DNA of 5,154 nucleotides. Origin: an uncultured Lachnospiraceae bacterium. GTDB lineage: Bacteria; Bacillota; Clostridia; Lachnospirales; Lachnospiraceae. Numbering within the stretch: position 1 is the first letter of the stretch; every line of letters begins with the position of its first letter. The notes below the pieces were generated by a model. That model was not told the DNA's origin and ran no database searches. It worked only from the letters and a program-made list of their open reading frames with translations. The stretch spans positions 1 to 5,154 of the forward strand of contig CAKRYR010000043.1 in the NCBI GenBank assembly GCA_934432595.1, read 5' to 3'. Shown here one piece after another: positions 1 to 5,154 of the stretch. Both the position numbers and the translations under genes were made by a program.

Positions 1-1
1 T

Positions 2-139
2 CAAATGAATAACTATATAATTTTCTATCGTAACGTATAACCACCCACTAATATAAATATTCAAATCGTCACTTATATACCCAAAAATGAAAATCGTCCC
101 TAGAACAGAAAACCCTAATCCTACAAATTTATATTTATT
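2..139 (-). other. Open frame of uncertain status running off the window edge
   Basis: After the exporter stop the minus strand stays open for 46 codons in a different frame, from 139 to the window edge. The translation is markedly hydrophobic near its start (FVGLGFSVLGTIFIFGYI), like a membrane helix. There is no ATG or GTG, and the only TTG (codon at 52-50) lacks a ribosome binding site. It could be a decayed or 5'-truncated membrane protein gene, or chance. I see no tRNA, terminator or repeat in this stretch. Confidence 0.2.
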
Positions 140-1895
140 TTAGTTCGTTAGCAGTTTGATAAAGGTTATAATATATACCTTTTAAGTTAAGGAGTTCTTC
201 ATGATTTCCTTCTTCTACTATGCCATCTTCGGTAAGAACCATTATTCTATCAGAGTTACGAATAGTTGATAATCTATGTGCAATCGTAAGGGTAGTTCTA
301 CCCTCTGATAATTTACTAAGTGACTTAGCAACTAAATATTCACTCTCATTATCAAGAGCTGATGTTGCTTCATCAAGAATAATAATAGGTGGATTCTTAA
401 GAAATACCCTTGCAATACTAATTCTTTGTTTCTGTCCACCTGATAACTTAACACCTCTTTCACCTACATAGGTATTGTATCCATCCTTTAACTCCGTTAT
501 AAAATCATGTGCTCCAGCCTTCTTAGCTGCACTAATTATCTCTTCTTCTGTTGCATTACTCTTACCATAAGCTATATTTTCTCTAATTGTACCTGAGAAT
601 AAATATACGTCTTGCTGCACAACTCCAATTGCACCTCTAAGGCTCTTTAACGTATAATCCTTAATATTTCTACCATCAAGAATAATATCTCCCTTAGTTA
701 CATCAAAAAATCTTGGTATCAGATTACATAAAGTAGTTTTACCACCACCTGAAGGACCAACAATTGCAACCTTTTCTCCTTCATTAATAGTTAAATTCAA
801 TTTACGGAAAACCTTATTATGATCGTCTGGATATTCAAAAGAAACATCATCAAATTTAATATTTCCCTTTGGATTAGTAAGTGACATTGCATTTGGTTCG
901 TCAAATATCTCTATATCTGCATCAACTATTTCAAGAAATCTCTCTATACCTGTCATTCCTCTTTGAAATTGCTCAGCAAACTCAATAATTCTTCTAATCG
1001 TAGCAATCAATGTTGTAACATATAACATATAAGCAACTAAATCTCCTGCACTAATATTTTTATTAATTACAAATATTCCGCCAAGAACAATTACAATAAG
1101 ATACATTATTCCATCAAACATTTTTGTAGTTGTTTGAAATGCTGCCATATATTTATAGGTTTTTTTCTTTATATTTAAAAAAGTTGTATTATCCTTTTCA
1201 AATTTATCCTTTTCAATATCTTCATTAGTAAATGCCTTTACAACAGATTGGCCTAATAAACTATCTTCAATTCTTGCATTTAATTCTCCAATTTGAATAC
1301 GTTGTTGACGAAATGCATATCTCATCTTTATATTAATATATCTACATACAATAACCATAATTGGAACCACTATAAATAAAATTACTGTAAGAGGTACGTT
1401 TATTCTAACTAATATGATAAATGAAATTATAGTCTTTATAGCTGCAATAAAGAATTCCTCTGGGCAATGATGTGCAAATTCTGTAACATCAAATAAATCA
1501 TTAGTTATTCTACCCATTATCTGTCCAACTTTAGTATTATTGTAATATGAGTTAGATAATTTCTGTAAATGATCATATGCATCTCTCCTCATATCTGTTT
1601 CTATCTTAGCACCCATAATATGACCTTGGTCTGCCATATAAAAGCTTGCAAAACAATCTACAATTCTTAGTGCAAAATATATACCTCCCATATATATTAT
1701 ACTCTTTAATGTTAATTCCACATTTCCTCTTAACCCCACATTAGTTATATATCTCATAATAAGAGGTAATACTAACTCACATATAGTAGTAAGTCCTGCA
1801 CAAAATAAATCCATAATTAAAGTTTTCTTATATTTTTTAAAGTAAGGTATAAATCTTTTTAATAAGGTTTTCGTTGAATATACTCTTTCTTCCAC
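135..1895 (-). CDS. ABC exporter half-transporter (fused membrane and ATPase domains, MsbA/BmrA-like)
   Basis: This is a type I ABC exporter subunit that should sit in the cytoplasmic membrane as a homo- or heterodimer and use ATP to expel a lipid, drug or peptide. The substrate cannot be read from sequence. Residue numbers here count from an upstream GTG at 1937. Six membrane helices lie at about 39-62, 77-98, 156-200 (two) and 275-315 (two). The nucleotide-binding domain has Walker A GPSGGGKT (394-401), Q-loop VVQQD (439-443), signature LSGGQ (498-502), Walker B IIILDEAT (518-525), D-loop SALD and switch His554. All catalytic residues are present, so it looks active. I prefer the GTG at 1895, giving 586 residues, because AGAAAGGAT stands about 10 bases before it. 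The GTG at 1937 (600 residues) has no ribosome binding site and lies 11 bases from a palindrome. No partner half-transporter is visible, and no terminator follows the stop. Confidence 0.95.
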   Translation of the reverse strand: MEERVYSTKTLLKRFIPYFKKYKKTLIMDLFCAGLTTICELVLPLIMRYITNVGLRGNVELTLKSIIYMGGIYFALRIVDCFASFYMADQGHIMGAKIETDMRRDAYDHLQKLSNSYYNNTKVGQIMGRITNDLFDVTEFAHHCPEEFFIAAIKTIISFIILVRINVPLTVILFIVVPIMVIVCRYINIKMRYAFRQQRIQIGELNARIEDSLLGQSVVKAFTNEDIEKDKFEKDNTTFLNIKKKTYKYMAAFQTTTKMFDGIMYLIVIVLGGIFVINKNISAGDLVAYMLYVTTLIATIRRIIEFAEQFQRGMTGIERFLEIVDADIEIFDEPNAMSLTNPKGNIKFDDVSFEYPDDHNKVFRKLNLTINEGEKVAIVGPSGGGKTTLCNLIPRFFDVTKGDIILDGRNIKDYTLKSLRGAIGVVQQDVYLFSGTIRENIAYGKSNATEEEIISAAKKAGAHDFITELKDGYNTYVGERGVKLSGGQKQRISIARVFLKNPPIIILDEATSALDNESEYLVAKSLSKLSEGRTTLTIAHRLSTIRNSDRIMVLTEDGIVEEGNHEELLNLKGIYYNLYQTANELK

Positions 1896-1948
1896 TTTAC
1901 CAATATCCTTTCTAAAATTATATTGCTCAAATCCCACTTGTATATTAC

Positions 1949-1978
1949 GAAGACAAAACTAATATTAGTTCTATCTTC
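1949..1978. promoter_or_regulatory. 30-bp imperfect palindrome, probable repressor operator for the exporter
   Basis: Two 15-base arms meet with no spacer, and 13 of the 15 pairs match; the mismatches are 1954/1973 and 1956/1971. The core AACTAATATTAGTT (1957-1970) is a perfect 14-bp palindrome. It lies directly upstream of the exporter and downstream of a possible -10 element, where a bound dimer would block transcription. Length and symmetry suit a MarR- or TetR-family regulator, which commonly control efflux pumps, but no regulator gene is in the window, so this assignment is inference. A terminator is unlikely because no U-tract follows on either strand. Confidence 0.55.
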
Positions 1979-1983
1979 ATAAT

Positions 1984-2012
1984 TTAATATCATAACTAAG
2001 AATTAATTTTAA
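1984..2012 (-). promoter_or_regulatory. Possible promoter of the exporter gene
   Basis: On the minus strand an extended -10 element, TG-A-TATTAA, occupies 1992-1984. Seventeen bases upstream is only a weak -35 candidate, TTAAAA (2012-2007). The placement is sensible: after the terminator of the preceding unit and just before the palindromic operator, so transcription would begin within the palindrome. In DNA this AT-rich, such matches arise often by chance, so the call is tentative. Confidence 0.25.
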
Positions 2013-2022
2013 ATGTATACAT

Positions 2023-2073
2023 AAAAAAAGTAAAGAGTTTTGTAAAATATAATTACCTACACTCTTTACTTTT
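2023..2073 (-). terminator. Rho-independent terminator ending the importer/relic transcription unit
   Basis: A perfect 13-bp inverted repeat pairs 2026-2038 (AAAAGTAAAGAGT as written on the plus strand) with 2061-2073, around a 22-base loop. Read on the minus strand, the stem is followed by a run of T (2029-2023). It begins 22 bases after the stop of the relic gene at 2096 and faces the same way. The plus strand also carries a T-rich flank after the stem, but no plus-strand gene needs it. Confidence 0.8.
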
Positions 2074-2095
2074 ATTTATATATTATAATAAAATA

Positions 2096-2337
2096 TCAAT
2101 TTACTACCTCAAATTTACTTACTTCTTTTTCAAGTTTATGAGCTACCTCTTTATTTTCTTTAACTGATTTAACTACATTCTTTTGTTATCCAAGTAATTT
2201 AACATAATTATCAATTATTAGTTCACTACTTGACTTTACATCTTTATCCATTATAATACTTCCAACGCCACTTAATATAATAAAAATCATCATAAAAACT
2301 AATATAACTGTTATTCGTATGGATATTGATTTTTCAT
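2096..2337 (-). pseudogene. Broken small membrane or sensor gene (frameshift plus in-frame stop), chemotaxis-receptor N-terminus-like
   Basis: A proper ribosome binding site, AGAAGGTGAC (2350-2341), leads to ATG at 2337-2335, but that frame stops after eight codons. Restoring one A to the five-A run at 2334-2330 opens a frame starting MKKSISIRIT. It continues as a hydrophobic helix (about residues 8-29) and then a charged helical segment, is interrupted at codon 51 by TAA (2188-2186), and resumes in the same frame for 29 more codons to TGA at 2098-2096. The reconstructed length is 80 residues. A short cytoplasmic start, one membrane anchor and an amphipathic helix resemble the beginning of a 4HB-type chemotaxis receptor or similar sensor; that identity is inference. 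The HAMP and signalling parts are absent. It lies 31 bases after the ATPase stop and before a terminator, so it is probably still transcribed with the importer. Confidence 0.7.
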
Positions 2338-2368
2338 ATAGTCACCTTCTGCAAGACATTTTATATTT

Positions 2369-3127
2369 TTACAATATTTTATCTAAAAAGTTCTTAGTCT
2401 TTTCTTCCTTCGGATTATTAAATATATCGTCAGAAGTTCCTACTTCCACTACTTCTCCATCTGCCATAAATATAACTTTATCTGCTACCTCTTTTGCAAA
2501 TCCCATTTCATGAGTTACAACCAACATAGTCATACCATCTACAGCTAAATCCTTCATTACTCGCAAAACTTCACCTACTAATGTTGGATCAAGTGCTGAT
2601 GTTGGTTCATCAAATAACATAATCTGTGGATCCATTGCTAACGCTCTAGCAATTGCAACACGTTGCTGTTGACCTCCTGATAACTTATTAGGATATGCAT
2701 CTTCCTTATCTGATAATCCAACTTTTGCTAATAATTCACTTGCCTTTTCCTTAGCCTTATCCTTTGGCACCTTTTTCACTATCTGCTGAGGTGACATAAC
2801 ATTTTCTAATACAGTCATATGAGGAAATAAATTAAATCTTTGAAAAACCATACCCACTTCTAACATATGTTTCGCAATTGCCTTATGACTTATATTATTT
2901 CTATTTATTCCGTGCTTTCTATCAACTAATAGAGTATCATTTAACCATATTTTTCCTGAACTAATTATCTCTAGTTGATTTATCGTTCTAAGTAAAGTAG
3001 ATTTTCCTGCACCAGATGGTCCAATTATACATACAACTTCACCTTTTTCAACTTCTAATGAATTATTCTTTAATACTTTTAAATTTCCAAAACTTTTACA
3101 TACATTTTCAATTTTTAAAATAGACAT
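2369..3127 (-). CDS. Polar amino acid ABC importer, ATP-binding subunit (GlnQ/HisP type)
   Basis: This cytoplasmic ATPase powers the importer with the adjacent permease and lipoprotein. At 252 residues it has the family's usual length. All motifs are intact: Walker A GPSGAGKST (36-44), Q-loop MVFQRFNLFPH (93-103), signature LSGGQQQR (149-156), Walker B IMLFDEP (169-175), D-loop SALDP and switch-region VVTHEM with His206. The block ending in the Q-loop phrase FQRFNLFPH is typical of amino acid importer ATPases and separates it from metal or sugar importers. I chose the ATG at 3127 because GGAGGT stands seven bases before it. An ATG two codons upstream (3133) is almost on top of that site and would add Met-Asn. 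It follows the permease by 64 bases with no terminator between them. Substrate specificity is set by the binding protein, so glnQ as a name would be only generic. Confidence 0.96.
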   Translation of the reverse strand: MSILKIENVCKSFGNLKVLKNNSLEVEKGEVVCIIGPSGAGKSTLLRTINQLEIISSGKIWLNDTLLVDRKHGINRNNISHKAIAKHMLEVGMVFQRFNLFPHMTVLENVMSPQQIVKKVPKDKAKEKASELLAKVGLSDKEDAYPNKLSGGQQQRVAIARALAMDPQIMLFDEPTSALDPTLVGEVLRVMKDLAVDGMTMLVVTHEMGFAKEVADKVIFMADGEVVEVGTSDDIFNNPKEEKTKNFLDKIL

Positions 3128-3191
3128 ATTCATACCTCCATTTATAACGAGCCCATTCGATTTACACTATCCCATTATCAATAAAGAATAT

Positions 3192-4148
3192 TTATTCATA
3201 CACTGAGTATTTCTTTTCAAAATATCCAAATAATTTAGAACATACACCTGTAATTATTAAATAAATTATCATTGAAGGTATAAATACCGTATATTTGGAA
3301 TTAGATGATTGAATAGATGTAGTTACCTTTGACAAATCTTGTAATGCTATAATTGAAGTCAATGAAGCATCCTTTAAAATCATAATAAATTCATTTGCCA
3401 TAGGTGGAATCAATCTCTTATAAGTCTGAGGAATAATAATTTTTCTCATTGTCTGTCCATAAGTAAATCCTAGAGCTTTAGCAGCCTCTCTTTGACCATT
3501 ATCTATTGATTCGATTGCTGCTCTAATAAGTTCAGCACAATACGCTCCTGAGTTTAAACCAAATGCAATACATGATGCTATAAATCTATCTTGTATTGCT
3601 AACTTAGGATTAATCATTGGCAAACTATAATATATAAACATTAACTGCATAAGTAATGGTGTTCCTCTAAAGAAGAAAATATATGCTCTACAGAAATGTG
3701 ACAAACCAGCTATCTTTGACATTTTACCTAGTGCAAGAAATGTACCTAAAATCATTCCTATAAATACAGCAACAATAGTAAGCCACACTGTTATTTCAGA
3801 ACCTTTGATAAGACTAGGTAACCATTTCATACAATCAAATACAAATTCTTCTATACCATCATTAACTTCAATAATTTTTCCAAATATGCCAATATACTCT
3901 ACCCTCTCCATAGCAAAACTACTAATCTTTTTATTTTGATAATATCCCGTTATAATTTTATAATCTAGAAAAACAGGTTTCATAACAATTTTCGCATCTA
4001 TTTTTTTAAAACTCTCTGGTACCTTTTGCTCAAAATCTTTTTTACTTGGGGTAGTACATACCATTATTATACATACAATAACAAGTAAACCTATTATAAT
4101 GCTTTTTATCTTATTATTTTTAAACCATGTAATTATCTTTTCTTTCAT
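3192..4148 (-). CDS. Polar amino acid ABC importer, permease subunit with extra N-terminal membrane-anchored domain
   Basis: This is the membrane channel subunit of the importer, a HisM/GlnP-family (MetI-like) permease probably acting as a homodimer because no second permease is present. In the 318-residue form the channel domain runs from about 108 to the end. It contains the conserved start LPSLIKGSEITVWLT, a helix with FFFRGTPLLMQL, the EAA loop that docks on the ATPase (EAAKALGF, then IIIPQ, about 221-241) and the NEFIMILKDASLTSI block. Family members are usually about 215-230 residues; this one has roughly 100 more at the front. The extra part is a Lys-rich start, one membrane helix (about 14-31) and a segment of about 70 residues that should face outward and contains TTPSKKDF and YIGIFGKII. 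The ATG at 4148 is preferred because GAGG lies six bases upstream; the ATG at 4160 has no ribosome binding site and would give 322 residues. Confidence 0.94.
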   Translation of the reverse strand: MKEKIITWFKNNKIKSIIIGLLVIVCIIMVCTTPSKKDFEQKVPESFKKIDAKIVMKPVFLDYKIITGYYQNKKISSFAMERVEYIGIFGKIIEVNDGIEEFVFDCMKWLPSLIKGSEITVWLTIVAVFIGMILGTFLALGKMSKIAGLSHFCRAYIFFFRGTPLLMQLMFIYYSLPMINPKLAIQDRFIASCIAFGLNSGAYCAELIRAAIESIDNGQREAAKALGFTYGQTMRKIIIPQTYKRLIPPMANEFIMILKDASLTSIIALQDLSKVTTSIQSSNSKYTVFIPSMIIYLIITGVCSKLFGYFEKKYSVYE

Positions 4149-4195
4149 ACTTAACCTCATTTCTGAGCAATTTATTAAAAACTCTCTCGTTAAAT

Positions 4196-4225
4196 AAAAG
4201 ACTTCACTTATATGTGAAGCCTTTT
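4196..4225 (-). terminator. Hairpin with U-tract between binding protein and permease, probable attenuator
   Basis: On the minus strand, 4225-4214 and 4207-4196 form a continuous 12-bp stem (AAAAGGCTTCAC with GTGAAGTCTTTT) around a six-base loop, ending in TTTTATTT. The single irregular pair is G-U in minus-strand RNA but A-C in plus-strand RNA, which indicates that the minus strand is the functional one. It starts 22 bases after the binding-protein stop and lies 48 bases before the preferred permease start. Partial read-through would give more binding protein than membrane subunits, a common arrangement in such operons. Confidence 0.75.
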
Positions 4226-4247
4226 TTTCAGTTCATACTTCTAACTT

Positions 4248-5054
4248 CTATTCACTATCTGCTGCAAAATAATTCGTTAATATCTCTTTTAGTTTTCCAC
4301 TTTCTTCAAGTTCCTTTAACGCCTTATTAAAATCACCTACTAACTCAGAATCTTTCTTAAAACATATACCAAATTGTTCTGGTTCAGATTCTTGTTTCCA
4401 AGTCATCTTATATGTTTTAGTATCCATACAATATTGATCTGCAACAGTAGAATCAACGATTATTGCATCAAGTCTCTTTGCTTTTAAATCACTAAATGTA
4501 TCTATTATCTTAGCATATTTTCTTGGTGTACATACTAATTTATTTGCCTTCATATAATCTGACAAATATGTATCTGATGTGCTCTCTTCTTGGAATCCAA
4601 CTTGTAATCCCTTTAATTCATCTAAATTCTTAGGTTGTACCTTTGCGTCTGCTAAAGTAACTAAGCATTGATAATTTTCTATATATGGTGTTGAGAAAGA
4701 ATATTTTTCAGTTCTTTCAGGTGTTATAGTAACTGCTGACATAATAACATCATAATCACCCTTATCAAGTCCAGCAAATATACCTTCCCAACTAGTTGCA
4801 ACAAATTCTATTTTACAATCAAGTTTCTTACCAATTTCAACTGCCAAATCATGATCTATACCTGTAAGCGTCGTTCCGTCTTCTTCATAAAATTCAAAAG
4901 GAGGATATGATGGTTCCAACCCTACCTTTATTACCTTTTGTGTTTTCTTTTCATTCTTTGTGGACTGATTGTTCTTTGCTTCACCACATCCAGTAAAAAT
5001 TGATGTAACCATAATACAAACTAATACTAATGCTGTAATTTTTTTCATCTTCAT
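4248..5054 (-). CDS. Polar amino acid ABC importer, substrate-binding lipoprotein (family 3)
   Basis: This lipid-anchored extracellular receptor captures a polar amino acid and delivers it to the permease. Its 268 residues start with a signal peptide (Lys-rich start, hydrophobic 6-20) ending in a lipobox, FTGC, with Cys23 as the lipidation site. A Lys/Asn-rich linker follows to about residue 40. The mature domain opens with VIKVGLEPSYPPFEF, then contains SWEGIFAGLDKGDYDV and the family 3 signature SAVTITPERTEKYSFSTPY (106-124). Arg114 is expected to bind the ligand carboxylate and Asp201 (IIVDSTVA) the ligand amino group. In the second carboxylate-contacting loop, QEESTSD (155-161), Glu157 stands where many relatives have Gly. 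Five further cysteines (80, 130, 175, 209, 231) lie in the mature part. The start is firm: AGGAGG stands eight bases upstream. The exact ligand cannot be assigned. Confidence 0.96.
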   Translation of the reverse strand: MKMKKITALVLVCIMVTSIFTGCGEAKNNQSTKNEKKTQKVIKVGLEPSYPPFEFYEEDGTTLTGIDHDLAVEIGKKLDCKIEFVATSWEGIFAGLDKGDYDVIMSAVTITPERTEKYSFSTPYIENYQCLVTLADAKVQPKNLDELKGLQVGFQEESTSDTYLSDYMKANKLVCTPRKYAKIIDTFSDLKAKRLDAIIVDSTVADQYCMDTKTYKMTWKQESEPEQFGICFKKDSELVGDFNKALKELEESGKLKEILTNYFAADSE

Positions 5055-5078
5055 ATAATAAACCTCCTAAATTTTACT

Positions 5079-5099
5079 GGTAGTGTAAAGTTTACTACC
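5079..5099. repeat. Inverted repeat in the importer leader, possible operator or RNA hairpin
   Basis: GGTAGT (5079-5084) and ACTACC (5094-5099) form six perfect outer pairs. Inside them GTAAAGTTTAC (5085-5095) is itself palindromic around a central base, and a further TTTAC at 5073-5077 can pair with the same GTAAA, giving mutually exclusive pairings. It lies about 13 bases upstream of the AGGAGG of the binding-protein gene. It could be a protein operator or a leader-RNA element affecting translation. No T-box or other riboswitch consensus is recognisable. Confidence 0.4.
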
Positions 5100-5121
5100 T
5101 CTTTTTTCTTAAAAAACCTTT

Positions 5122-5136
5122 TATTTTCAGGAGTTT
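5122..5136. promoter_or_regulatory. Possible CodY-like box upstream of the importer
   Basis: TATTTTCAGGAGTTT matches the Firmicute CodY consensus AATTTTCWGAAAATT at 11 of 15 positions, including the central TTTTCAG. CodY represses amino acid transport genes in many Firmicutes, which makes the location sensible. However, four mismatches in AT-rich DNA are not strong evidence, and it is unknown whether this organism has CodY. No convincing promoter is visible in the last 100 bases, so the transcription start may lie beyond the window. Confidence 0.2.
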
Positions 5137-5154
5137 GCAAAAAATTTGAGCAAT

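Noticed and set aside
220..471. 83-codon plus-strand open frame
   Set aside because: It lies wholly inside the exporter's ATPase domain, opposite conserved motifs (signature, Walker B and H-loop coding), with no sign of independent coding, so it is a shadow frame.
1896..1937. Upstream GTG start adding 14 residues to the exporter
   Set aside because: No ribosome binding site precedes it and the palindrome ends 11 bases away, while the GTG at 1895 has AGAAAGGAT at a suitable distance. It is not fully excluded.
2335..2337. ATG at 2337 read as an eight-codon peptide gene
   Set aside because: The product is too short and ordinary; the one-base-shifted frame with a membrane helix explains the ribosome binding site far better.
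2319..2513. 64-codon plus-strand open frame
   Set aside because: It overlaps the 3' end of the importer ATPase and the relic gene on the opposite strand, lacks a ribosome binding site and resembles no protein.
5055..5154. T-box or other amino-acid-responsive riboswitch upstream of the importer
   Set aside because: The conserved T-box sequence and its terminator/antiterminator layout are absent. Only short inverted repeats are seen.
1..5154. CRISPR array, tRNA or rRNA gene, insertion sequence or defence system
   Set aside because: I see no regularly spaced repeats, tRNA-like cloverleaf, transposase motifs, terminal inverted repeats or defence-type genes. The window is two transporters and a relic gene.

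Overview
The window is very AT-rich (roughly 30% G+C by eye, not counted). It has strong AGGAGG-type ribosome binding sites, A/T-biased codons, a lipoprotein-type solute-binding protein and short U-tract terminators. Together these suggest a low-GC Firmicute, most likely a member of the Clostridia; nothing here fixes genus or species. Every gene I can support lies on the minus strand, so transcription runs from high to low coordinates.

Region 1 (5154 down to 3127) is a complete polar amino acid ABC importer in the order binding lipoprotein, permease, ATPase. The lipoprotein (5054-4248) has its own strong ribosome binding site and a leader containing inverted repeats. A rho-independent hairpin (4225-4196) separates it from the permease and probably works as a leaky attenuator, so that more binding protein than membrane complex is made. 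The permease (4148-3192) is about 100 residues longer than usual. It carries an extra N-terminal transmembrane helix and a small extracytoplasmic domain that resembles, by memory of motifs only, DUF4359-type proteins. The ATPase (3127-2369) is a canonical GlnQ/HisP-type subunit.

Region 2 (2368 to 2023) looks intergenic at first but holds a broken gene. A good ribosome binding site and ATG at 2350-2335 begin a frame lost after two codons by an apparent one-base loss in an A run. The remaining frame encodes a membrane anchor and a helical segment, is interrupted once by TAA at 2188-2186, and ends at 2096. It resembles the N-terminus of a chemotaxis-receptor-like sensor. A strong minus-strand terminator (2073-2023) closes the importer/relic transcription unit.

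Region 3 (2022 to 135) is a separate unit: a 30-bp imperfect palindrome (1949-1978), likely an operator, followed by a type I ABC exporter half-transporter (1895-135). No terminator is visible after it. The last 134 bases contain no gene I can call, only a 46-codon open frame on the minus strand that runs off the window.

Functionally the window joins an ATP-driven amino acid uptake system with an unrelated, probably repressor-controlled efflux pump, separated by a decayed sensor gene. The most unusual points are the domain fused to the permease and the relic gene with its recoverable reading frame.
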